Notes under the pieces: generated by a model
Told to the model about the DNA's origin: nothing
Seen by the model: the letters and a program-made list of their open reading frames with translations, nothing else
Databases searched by the model: none
Origin: Girardinichthys multiradiatus
Taxonomy: Eukaryota > Chordata > Actinopteri > Cyprinodontiformes > Goodeidae
Direction: 5' to 3'
DNA: 64,000 bases
Assembly (NCBI RefSeq): GCF_021462225.1
Contig: NC_061808.1
Span: 20,559,119-20,623,118, forward strand
Made by a program: the position numbers and the translations under genes
In this document: positions 1-8,765 of the stretch, one piece after another
Layout: every line of letters begins with the position of its first letter
Position numbering within the stretch: the stretch's first letter is position 1

Positions 1-240
1 TTTCTCATGTGATGCTGTATAACAAACGTTTTGTTAAAGTGAATGACTGTCTAATCTCATGCTGTGCAAGACAAACTAGTGACACGTGGTAAACGTATGG
101 CAAACCTTTCATTAAACATGTTTTTTTTTAAAACTTGTTATACTGGTTATTTGTATTAAAATGAGGTACAGGATGTGTAATTATGACTTAATGTTTTTAT
201 TGCCTAGTTTGCCAATAAATCCTACTGAGCTTGCTACACA
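1..240. other. AT-rich stretch, nothing recognised
   Basis: No gene, RNA or repeat family is recognised here. The stretch is AT-rich and ends at the left inverted repeat of the first transposon. Confidence 0.4.
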
Positions 241-777
241 CAGTACTGTGTAAAAGTTTCAGGCAGGTGTGAAAAAATGCTGTAAATGAAGAATGCTTTC
301 AAAAATGGAATTTTTAATCATTTATTTTCATTAAATTGCAGTCAATGAGCAAAAGAGAAATCTAAATAAAATCAGTATTTGGTGTGACCATCCTTTGCCT
401 TCTAAACAGCATCAGTTCTTCTAGGTACACTTGCACACAGTTTTTGAAGGAACATGGATAGGTTGTTCCAAACATCTTGGAGAACTAACCACAGATCTTC
501 TGTGGATGTAGGCTGTCTCACATCCTTCTGTCTCTTCATGGAACACACTTGATGATGTTGAGGTCAAGGCTCTGCAGGGTCCATACCATCACTTCCAGTA
601 ATTATTGTTCTTCTTTACGCTAAGGATGGTTCTTAATGACTTTGGCTTTGTTAGGGTTCGGTCACTTAGCATTTTGTAAATTAATAAAAATAAACGATCG
701 TCATTTACATTTCTGAAGGCATTCTTTGTTTACATTTTTTTTTTTTTATACCTGCCTAAAACTTTTGCACAGTACTG
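241..777 (-). mobile_element. Internally deleted Tc1/mariner element
   Basis: Two terminal inverted repeats of about 30 bp face each other. The left one (241-270) begins CAGTACTGTG and the right one (about 748-777) is its complement, followed by TA at 778-779 as expected for Tc1/mariner. The expected left TA reads CA. The inside (about 330-670) resembles the antisense strand of a common fish Tc1-like element, but nearly all of the transposase is gone, leaving about 537 bp. It is therefore a non-autonomous deletion derivative. Orientation is inferred from remembered family sequence. Confidence 0.7.
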
Positions 778-1780
778 TATATGTATTGTGAAACAAAGGG
801 GTCCATGGGTTCCGTACTCAGGGAAGGTCATGTTTCTGGGTTTGGATTTCTTTGCACTTCCGCCCATTTTTTGTTTCATCTTCCATCTATTTATGATTAA
901 TGTCCCAAATCTGGATCTGGGTCAGTCGGATATTTTACCAAATTGTACCCCATTTCACACCCACACAATGCCATTACATCCATTCCCATTAACAATTTTT
1001 GTACCCATGTCCTTCACAATTGTATTTTAGTTTATCCTTCTTAGTTAAGTTGAAAAAATCCTGTTGAAAGATTCTCCCACCTGAGCTGTAAATTTCTGCA
1101 GGTCCTCCAGAGTTACCATAGTCCTCTTGGCTGCTCCTCTGGTTAATATTGTCCTCACCCAACCTGTCAGTTCAAGTTGACAGGACCCATCAATCTTGGG
1201 AGGTTTGCATATTTTTTTCTGTTATGGATTGAAGAGTGGTTTTTGAGATGTCCAACACCTGTGATGTTGTTTTATAACCTAACAGGAGGGAAGGGATTTG
1301 TTAAACAATGGTTACAAAAACTACAATTTGAATTCCAATATTTGTTTTTATATTTTTTTCTTTCCTAAACCACAGCAGTGTGCACAACACAGCAGCAAAC
1401 TTTGGTTTTATGGACAAGCAAAAATATTTAAAGAGTTTTCTCTGTTAACTTTATGTACTTTGTTCGAGTTAGGGTAAGTATGTAAATGTTGATAGTTTGG
1501 TTGTTTGAAAACTGACTAAACTTCTGTTAGTAGTTCTTTGGTTGTTTGAAATAAAGTGAAAAGGTATGTAGACCTTTTGCTACACTTAATGTAATTGAAT
1601 ATGAAAGTATGAATATGTATATCTGTTTCTGCTAAATATGTCTAGTCTTTTCAATGTAGTATTAAGCCTAACAGTATTACTTTAACATGCATATTAATAC
1701 AGTCTTTAACTCTAAAAATCACTCTGTTGGTGAAACCGTGAGTAAATGTTGACTGTCTGAACTGGGAAAGGAAAAACTCA
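778..1780. other. No gene recognised
   Basis: AT-rich sequence with short open frames (80 aa or less) and no recognisable domains. No known repeat family was identified. Confidence 0.4.
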
Positions 1781-3230
1781 ATAACTCAGATAGATAAATA
1801 AATGGGGAAAGGGCGGTAAGAGCTTTAAAAACAAAAAGGTTTAAAATCTATTCTAAAATAAACAGGAAGCTAATATAGTGAGGATAGAACAGGTGTAATG
1901 TGATCCTGTCTTGGAGTGTGAGTTAAAAGACGAGCTGTTGCATGCTGAACAAGTTTTCGGCAACTACGGGATGACTGTAGGACACCAACATAGAAAGTGT
2001 CGCAACAGACAATTCTGGAACTGACAAAAAAGTCTTGACCTTAGAAGGTGTAAATGATAAAAGCCAGACAGAACTACAGTGGCGATTTCTTGGTCAAATT
2101 TTAAATCCTTCTCGAATATGACCATTTGGTTTTTGTCACAGTCCCTGAATTTAGCATTCAGAAGTCCAAAGTCAGTAGCAGCTTTGGCATTCTGTGTTTT
2201 CTTAGTTTAAAAATGAAACATCCTGGCTGTGCTACTGTTTGGTTGCAGAGATGCAGTCTAAAAGATCATGTAGTGGATTACTGCATCCTGGCCTTAACAG
2301 CAGATAAATCTGCAAACATCTGCATAGCAATGGAATTTGAAATCATGGGTTACGACGGATTCAAGTGGCTGGATATATAAGGAAAAAAGCAGATGGGCTA
2401 CAAAGAAAGAGGAGCAGTAGATGAGGAGAAGCCATTGAACAGAACATGGTAAAATTGGTACTACGTTGAAATCTCAAGACAGATTGGAATTTTTCCAAAA
2501 CAGCATTTTCTTCTACAATTTGTTGAATTTGCATAGCGAAACAGTCTAAAACTTTGGAGAGAAAGTGCAGATTAGAAATGGTCTAAAATTTGATAGAACC
2601 AAAGGCTCAAGGTGTGTGTGTGTGTTTTTTTTAAAGAAGGGTTAAAACCTTTTTCATCAATTTCGTGGGAAGAAAGTCAAAGGGGCAGTTTGTAGGTTTT
2701 ATAATATTAATTATGTTGTCGAGAAGAAAACAAGACACTGGTTCAAACTATGCGAATAAAAAAGATCTAGCACAGACAACAGAAAGCTCAAGCTTAGCAT
2801 TAGCAGTAAAACAGAGTTGTATTAAATAACACTATGGGGCAATGGCTGCTGTTAGTGATTATAATGGACAAAATTGATATTTTGCCTCTTCAACAGATTT
2901 TTGTTACTGAGCAAGAATGTTTCGTAAGGAAACCAAAGAATCATGCAGTTTGTCTTTCTTCCAGTGCCGTTCAGCCTTTCTGCATTGCTATTCGAGTTGA
3001 CAAGTGGTACTGTTGTTCAGCCAAGGCTCAGATCTGGGTTTGGAATATTTTAATTTACTGGGGCAATAGAGTCCAGGATCTCATGCCAAGCATTGTAAAG
3101 AGAACGGAGAAAGTCATTGGGACATAATGATGTATCCAGACCAGAACTATTGATGAGTAAAACTGTAAATCCATGAAAGCAGCAGTAGCCAGTGCATCAG
3201 TAGCAGAGGCAAAAATGAGAAATTGAATGA
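1780..3230 (-). mobile_element. Old antisense L2-like LINE relic
   Basis: Read on the minus strand, 1800-1900 aligns by eye with the better preserved L2 at 5215-5330. Both carry the segment that encodes the family's C-terminal region, with shared words such as AAGAGCTTTA and TTCTATTCT. The part from about 2530 to 3150 has the look of LINE reverse-transcriptase DNA but is full of stops and indels. It is an ancient, inactive copy with uncertain ends. A (GT)n run followed by a T tract lies at 2610-2632. Confidence 0.5.
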
Positions 3231-3239
3231 CAATGGGGA

Positions 3240-3289
3240 AATGCTCTCTCTCTTTCTCTTTCTCTGTATATATATATTCATTCATTCAT
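3240..3289. repeat. Pyrimidine-rich and (ATTC)n simple repeat
   Basis: A CTCTCTTT-type tract is followed by a short TATATA run and about four ATTC units. The simple repeat sits at the left edge of the dispersed repeat that follows. Confidence 0.7.
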
Positions 3290-3418
3290 TCATCTTCTAT
3301 ACCGCTTATTCCAAAGTGGGTCACAGGAGGCTGGTGCCTCTCTCCAGCAGTCTACGGGCGAGAGGCAGGGTACACCCTGGAGAGGTCGCACAGTCTATCA
3401 CAGGGCAACACAGAGACA
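3290..3418 (+). repeat. Fish dispersed repeat, left half
   Basis: This is the first half of a very common fish interspersed repeat, starting about CATCTTCTATACCGCTTATTCC and running to the GGGCAACACAGAGACA words. The matching second half resumes at about 7174, so roughly 3.75 kb has been inserted into one repeat. The family may be the 3' part of an RTE-type LINE, but that is an inference from memory. Confidence 0.75.
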
Positions 3419-3493
3419 TTCAATTCAGTTTATTTATATAGTGCCGATTCACAACACGTCATCTCAAAGCACTTCACAAAAGTCAGGTACATA

Positions 3494-4398
3494 CAGGGGT
3501 TGGACAATGAAACTGAAACACCTGTCATTTTAGTGTGGGAAGTTTCATGGCTAAATTGGACCAGCCTGGTAGCCAGTCTTCATTGATTGCACATTGCACC
3601 AGTAAGAGCAGAGTGAAGGTTTAATTAGCAGGGTAAGAGCACAGTTTTGCACAAAATATTGAAATGCACACAACATTATGGGTGACATACCAGAGTTCAA
3701 AATAGGACAAATTGTTGGTGCACGTCTTGCTGGCGCATCTGTGACCAAGACAGCAAGTGTTTGTGATGTATCAAGAGCCACAGTATCCAGGGAAATGTCA
3801 GCATACCACCAAGAAGGACGAACCACATTCAACAGGATTAACTGTGGACGCAAGAGGAAGCTGTCTGAAAGGGATGTTCGGGTGCTAACCCGGATTGTAT
3901 CCACACAACATCATACCACAGCTGCCCAAATCACGGCAGAATTAAATGTGCACCTCAACTCTCCTGTTTCCACCAGAACTGTCCGTCGGGAGCTCCACAG
4001 GGTCAATATACAGGGCCGGGCTGCTATAGCCAAACCTTTGGTCACTCATGCCAATGCCAAACGTCGGTTTCAATGGTGCAAGAAGCGCAAATCTTGGGCT
4101 GTGGACAATGTGAAACATGTATTGTTCTCTGATGAGTCCACCTTTACTGTTTTCCCCACATCCAGGAGAGTTACGGTGTGGAGAAGCCTCAAAGAAAAGT
4201 ACCACCCAGACTGTTGCATGCCCAGAGTGAAGCATGGGGGTGGATCAGTGATGGTTTGGGCTGCCATATCATGGCATTCTCTTGGCCCAATACTTGTGCT
4301 AGATGGCCGCGTCACTGCCAAGGACTACCGAACCATTCTTGAGGACCATGTGCATCCAATGGTTCAAACATTGTATCCTGAAGGCGGTGCCGTGTATC
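3494..4398 (+). mobile_element. DD36E (Incomer-like) Tc1/mariner copy 1, 3' truncated
   Basis: The left inverted repeat starts at 3494 (CAGGGGTTGGACAATG) after a TA at 3492-3493. The transposase starts at 3678. Homology to the other three copies (22340, 48269, 54636) stops at about 4398, just before the second catalytic Asp, and L2 3' UTR sequence follows directly. The right inverted repeat and the last third of the gene are missing, so the right junction is a deletion breakpoint and not a clean insertion end. Confidence 0.9.
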
Positions 4399-4538
4399 CA
4401 TCTGCCACGACCGACTGGGGGTTTGAGAGAACAGAGCAGAGACACAAAGAGAACAAAGAAGCACTGATCCAGGAGTCCTTTCTATGGGAAGGAAAATTGA
4501 ATGTTAATGGATGTAGCTCCGTTAGTCATTTCACCTAG
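3678..4538 (+). pseudogene. Tc1/mariner transposase N-terminal part fused to LINE 3' UTR
   Basis: A 286-codon open frame. Residues 1 to about 240 are a Tc1/mariner transposase, with paired helix-turn-helix regions (MGDIPEF start, arginine/lysine-rich KRKLSERDVR) and the first catalytic Asp in LFSDESTF. After GGAVYP the frame runs into L2 3' UTR sequence read in sense (SATTDWGFERTEQ), so the last 46 or so residues are not transposase. The second Asp and the Glu are absent, so it cannot catalyse transposition. It could at most make a DNA-binding fragment; no sign of expression is visible. Confidence 0.85.
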
Positions 4539-4959
4539 AAAGAAAGAATAAATAATAAGAATGATAAACTCTGTGCCAGTTTTCAAGGTTAGAGTCTGAA
4601 AGAGAGCACATAGAGTTAGTCACAGTAAAAGCTCAGTCAATTTCCATGTCTAGGAGAGAGAAAGGGTTAAACACTGAAAGACAGGGCCATGTGGATCATC
4701 GGTAGAGGTTGAGCATTAAGTTGTTGCCAGCAGAAGCTTGGACGATGCCCCTCTCCAGAAATGTGTCACAGGTAGACACAGAGTCAAGCCAGTTGTAGCT
4801 TCTAGGAAAAGAAAAGAGAGAACAAAGTTAAAAGCTGAAATAACAGCAAATAATGCAAAATTGGAGAGTAGTGTGAGAATGTAGCGAAGAGGGTGAAAGT
4901 GGTCATTATGTCCTCCAGCAGCCTAAGCCCATAGCAGCATAACTACAGAGATAGCTCAG

Positions 4960-5816
4960 GATAACCTAAGCCACTCTAACTATAAGTTTAATCAAAAAGG
5001 AATGTTTTAAGCATAGCCTTAAAAGTAGACAGGGTGTCTGCCTCACGGACTGAAACTGGGAACTGGTTCCACAGGAGAGGAGCCTGATAACTAAAGGATC
5101 TGCCTCCCATTCTACTTCTAGAGACTCTAGGAACCACCAGTAAACCTGCAGTCTGAGAACGAAGTGCTCTGTTAGGAACATATGGAACAATCAGATCTCT
5201 GATGTATGATGGAGCTAAATCATTAAGAGCTTTATATGTGAGGAGGAGAAATTTAAATTCTATTCTGGATTTAACAGGGAGCCAATGAAGGGAAGCTAAA
5301 GTAAGGGAAATATGATCTCTCTCACTTTAATTTTCATCAAAATTCTTGCTGCAGCATTTTGAATCAGCTGAAGGCTTTTAACTGCATTTTGTGGACATCC
5401 TGATAGTAATGAATTACAATAGTCCAGCCTTGAAGTAACAAATGCATGGACTAGTTTTTCAGCGTCACTCCTGGGTAGGATATTTCTAATTTTGGCAATG
5501 TTCCGGAGATGAATAAGGAAATCCCAGAAACCTGTTTAATATGGGATTTAAATTACATGTCCTGGTCAAAAATACCACCAAGGTTTTTTACTTTATTATT
5601 GGAGGTCAATTTAATGCCATCCAGGTTAAGTGATTGACTAAGCAGTTTCTTTTTTAAAGACTCCGGTCCAAAGACGACAACTTCTGTCTTGTCTGAATTT
5701 AGAAGCAGAAAATTTAAAGTCATCCAAGTTTTTATGTCTTCAAGACATGCTTGTAGTCTATCTAACTGGTTGGGCTAATCAGGATTCATGGATAAGTAAA
5801 GCTGAGTGTCATCAGT
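4960..5816 (-). pseudogene. L2 LINE C-terminal coding remnant
   Basis: Downstream of the stop at 5817 the minus strand continues as the L2 C-terminal region. It starts with DDTQLYLS, then KTEVVVFGPESLKKK, then the stretch encoding the HW-LPV-RI-FK words near 5240-5290, and ends near 4960. Stops and frame changes interrupt it. The coding part gives way to 3' UTR-like DNA toward 4400. Confidence 0.75.
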
Positions 5817-7172
5817 CTAACAGTGAAAATGTATTTTATGCTGCCTGATAATTTTACCTATTGGAAGCATATATATAGTAAAGAGAATTGGCCCAAGTAC
5901 TGAACCCTGTGGTACTCCACAATTAACCCTGGAGTTTAAAGATGATTTATCATTTACATAAACAAACTGGAATCTGTCAGACAGATAAGATTTAAACCTG
6001 CCTAGCGCTGTTCCCCTGATCCCTACAGTATATTCCAGCCTTTCTAAGAGAATATTGTGATCGACTGTATCAAATGCAGCATTGAGATCTAACAGGACAA
6101 GTACAGACACAAGTCCATTATCTGAGGCCATAAGAATATCATTAGTGACTTTCAGCAGAGCTGTTTCAGTGCTATGATGAGCTTGGAGGCCTGACTGAAA
6201 CTCTTCAAACAGGTTATTGTTGTGTAAATGCTCACACATTTGATTAGCAACTATTTTCTCAAAGATTTTAGATAAGAATGGAAGATTGGATATAGGTCTG
6301 TAATTTATTAAGTCATCTCTATCAAGCGAAGGTTTCTTAAGCAAAGGTTTAATTACAGCTACCTTAAAAGCTTGTGGTACATATCCATTTACTAAAGATA
6401 AATTAATCACATCTAAAATGGGGCTATTAATCAGAGGGAACACGCCATATGTCAACACAAGGTCCAGAGAATGAAGACAAAGGTGGGTAGGTTTGTTAAT
6501 GTTTTGAGCAAAGCCAATTGAGTCTAAGATAGCATTAAAGGCTATATTTAAGCTTTCACTGTCAACATAAATGTTAAAATCCCCTACTATAATAACCTTA
6601 TCTGTATTTAACACTAAATCAGATGAAAGGTCTGAAAACTGATTTGAAAATTGAAAGTAAGGGCCTGGTGGACGGTATAAAACAACAAACAGAAATGGTT
6701 TTAGTGCTTTGCAATTTGGATGAGGAAAATTAAGGATTAAATATTTAAAAGAGTTGTAGCTATTGATTGGTCTGGGACTATTCACTAAATCGGACTGAAA
6801 GATGGCTGCTACTCCTCCTCCTCGCCCAGTATTTCGAGGAATGTGAAAATTTAAACAATTAGTAGGAGTTGACTCATTTATAGTAACATAATCCTCTTGA
6901 TGCAGCCAGGTTTCTGTGAGGCAAAATAAATCAATCTGATTGTCACAAATCAGGTCACTAACTAGCAAAGTCTTTGAAGAGAGAGATTTTGTGTTCAGTA
7001 AGCCACATTTAATTGTTTTATTTTTATTTTTAGTCTGAGTTGTGTTTATTTTTATTAGATTTTCCTGATTTCCTCGTTTTAGATTATTTTTTAGTCTATT
7101 CAATTTTGGCCGTGGGCGAGACACTGTCTTAATAGGGTAATGGGTGGGTAGCAGCACAGAAGCTGCAAACAA
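5817..7172 (-). pseudogene. L2-type LINE endonuclease-RT ORF, internally deleted
   Basis: A 451-codon frame. The N-terminal half is an APE-type endonuclease: LLNTKSL (about residue 58), the LTETWL glutamate (about 85), [19 protein letters not shown] and [10 protein letters not shown] (about 196). The frame passes from SLDLVLTYG almost directly into the reverse transcriptase, skipping the endonuclease SDH motif and the linker, so an in-frame deletion joins the two domains. RT motifs seen are [20 protein letters not shown] (motif A Asp) and [13 protein letters not shown] (motif B). The frame ends at a TAG in the position of the Tyr of the YADD motif; the next codons read T-D-D and continue as L2. 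The copy is dead for retrotransposition. Confidence 0.9.
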
Positions 7173-7173
7173 T

Positions 7174-7372
7174 CATGGACAAACAACCATGCACACACTC
7201 AGTCACACCTAAGGGCAATTTAGAGAGACCAGTTTACCTAACAGTCATGTTTTTGGATTGTGTGAAGAAGCCAGAGTACCCGGAGAGAACCAACGCATGC
7301 ACGGGGAGAACATGCAAACTCCATGTTTAAAGACCCCTGGCCGGGAGTCGAACCTGGGACCTAAATCTTCAA
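7174..7372 (+). repeat. Fish dispersed repeat, right half
   Basis: This resumes the repeat of 3290-3418, with words for GGACAAACAACCATGC, GGCAATTTAGAGAGACCA and GGAGAACATGCAAACTCC in the usual order. Together the halves show one repeat opened by the LINE insertion. Confidence 0.75.
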
Positions 7373-8140
7373 AAAGTGTCTGAGTCACTACTAGTGATCG
7401 TGAGTCTTTGGGGATCTGTAGCAGCTGTGAAAAAGGCCTGTCAGCTTTCTATGGATAGTAATAGTGATGAAGAGCAGTCAGCTTCCTTTACACACTGTGG
7501 TAGGTCATGTTCACATGATTGTTGTTTGGTCATGCTTGTGTGTCCAGAAAAAAATTAGTTCATTCTGTAATTTTGCGTTTTAGTTTGACAGTTTTCTGAA
7601 ATATGATTTGAGAAGAATACAATTTAGAGAAAATATTAGAGAGGGAGAAATATAATATGTTATTGCTTGTGCAGCTATGCAGCCTTTACAAGAGAATCCA
7701 ATAATTCTAGACATATTTGTAAATGTAAAGCCACCACTCACCAACATTAAAGGCACCGTTTTAATTTTGTTAGGCAGATAATTGTGTAACTAGTAGGCCT
7801 TGGCGAAGTTACTTTTTAGGCCTGGTACAAAGTGAACGGGGCAGTCTTTATTTAGCCTTGGAGGCTAAAGACAACGTTGGCTATAATGAAAGAAAATCAC
7901 ACTTTTTAAGATGACATCATTTTGATCATTGCTAGTGTTATGCTAGTGTTATGGTTTATCTCATAAAATATCAATAGAATGACTTGAAGTTTGTTGTAAT
8001 GTAACAAAATGTGAAAAAGTTCATTAAGTTATTAGATTGGTGATACTTTCTTGTTTTAAACGTTCAGAGTTAGGTTTTATGTGGTCTTGAAGATTTGGGG
8101 AAGGAAAAATAAAATTCAAAATAGCTTGAAGGAGTCTTTT
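7373..8140. other. Unique AT-rich DNA upstream of mtln
   Basis: No repeat family or coding region is recognised. The 60-aa open frame at 7376-7558 has no family match that I can see. The 3' part probably contains distal promoter sequence of mtln. Confidence 0.4.
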
Positions 8141-8244
8141 GACCTTTATTTTGAAAAGAAATGTACGTTGTGTTGCTTAGACACCACCTATTTCCGGTGT
8201 CCTGGGACTTACGCAAACACGCGGTTTGCTTCCGGGAGGTTGAC
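8141..8244 (+). promoter_or_regulatory. Probable mtln core promoter and 5' UTR
   Basis: The sequence just before the mtln start is richer in GC than its surroundings and carries two TTCCGG words (8192-8197 and 8230-8235). ETS-family factors bind this core, and such sites are frequent in promoters of nuclear genes for mitochondrial proteins. No TATA box is seen close by. The transcription start is not determined; the role is inferred from position and motif. Confidence 0.45.
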
Positions 8245-8415
8245 ATGGGAGACGTCTCGGAGAGGACTTTGCAGGTGACCGTGGTGGTTTCCTTTGCCGT
8301 GGGTTTCCTGACGGGCTGGCAGGCCAACAGAATGAGGAGGAAGTTCCTGGACTGGAGGAAGAAGCGGCTGCAGGACAAACTGGCGGAGACGCAGAAGAAG
8401 CTGGACCTGGCTTGA
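8245..8415 (+). CDS. mtln: Mitoregulin, mitochondrial inner-membrane microprotein
   Basis: A 56-residue single-pass membrane microprotein. Human mitoregulin (MTLN; also MOXI, SMIM37, LINC00116) has the same length and almost the same key blocks: DVSERTLQ at residues 3-10, a hydrophobic helix at about 11-25 ending GW, QANR at 26-29, a basic stretch with LDWRK (35-39), RLQDKLA (41-47) and the C-terminus TQKKLDLA (49-56). The family localises to the inner mitochondrial membrane, binds cardiolipin and supports respiratory supercomplexes and fatty-acid beta-oxidation. The frame is open 28 codons further upstream (to 8161), but the family length and the start context GACATGG favour the ATG at 8245. 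No frameshift is present and all substitutions look conservative. The gene is easily missed because of its size. It stands alone here, with no other host gene visible. Confidence 0.94.
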   Translation: MGDVSERTLQVTVVVSFAVGFLTGWQANRMRRKFLDWRKKRLQDKLAETQKKLDLA

Positions 8416-8765
8416 ATGGTAACGTGACGTCAGAGTTCAGCTCATGTCTGTTGATCTGTTGGAATCACAAGCTACAAAGATAAATCAACGAGTCTTTTCA
8501 GCCATTTAATTCTCTATCTTACTCATCTGACAGGTGGCGGTCTGCTCCATGAAGCTGGTTCATCCTGCTTGTTCTTCATGTTTGGTCTTACCACACCTTG
8601 TAAAGCAAGTCTGATCTTGATGTACCTGCAAAAGCTCCTTTGAAGAAACCTTTATTAAAAGAAAGAAACATCCTCTGTGGACATGTACAAAATAGAAGAA
8701 GCTGCACATTTGTCTTTGTAGCAGTGGAACTTTTTCATATATGAGCAAATAAATTATATTTTCCT
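8416..8765 (+). other. mtln: mtln 3' UTR with probable intron 8419-8533
   Basis: Three bases after the stop codon is a donor-like G|GTAACG (GT at 8419-8420). At 8533 a pyrimidine-rich tract ends in CAG, giving a 115-bp intron that lies wholly in the 3' UTR. A consensus AATAAA is at 8748-8753, so cleavage is expected near 8765-8780. The donor and acceptor are read by eye and not supported by transcript data. Confidence 0.6.
8748..8753 (+). terminator. AATAAA polyadenylation signal of mtln
   Basis: A perfect AATAAA hexamer lies about 335 bp after the mtln stop and is followed by a T-rich stretch, as expected for a cleavage and polyadenylation site. Confidence 0.65.

Larger units (their letters stand above)
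3419..7173 (-). mobile_element. Antisense L2-clade LINE with nested Tc1/mariner
   Basis: The element runs right to left. Its endonuclease/RT frame is at 5817-7172, its decayed C-terminal frame reaches about 4960, its 3' UTR-like DNA is at 4399-4960, and its 3' terminus is at 3419-3491. A Tc1/mariner copy (3494-4398) interrupts the 3' region. The same 3' UTR words recur at 29100-29400. The element is inserted in the dispersed repeat whose halves lie at 3290-3418 and 7174-7372. The coding region has an internal deletion and stops, so the copy is inactive. Confidence 0.85.

Noticed and set aside
3942..4321. Antisense frames inside the transposase copies (repeated near 22746, 48719 and 55051)
   Set aside because: They recur because the transposase sequence recurs; they are shadows with no independent features.
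8161..8244. Upstream in-frame ATG that would add 28 residues to mitoregulin
   Set aside because: The family protein is 56 residues and starts at the equivalent of 8245; the upstream part is not similar to mitoregulin.
8070..8378. A 102-codon minus-strand frame overlapping mtln
   Set aside because: It is the shadow of the mtln frame and has no family features.
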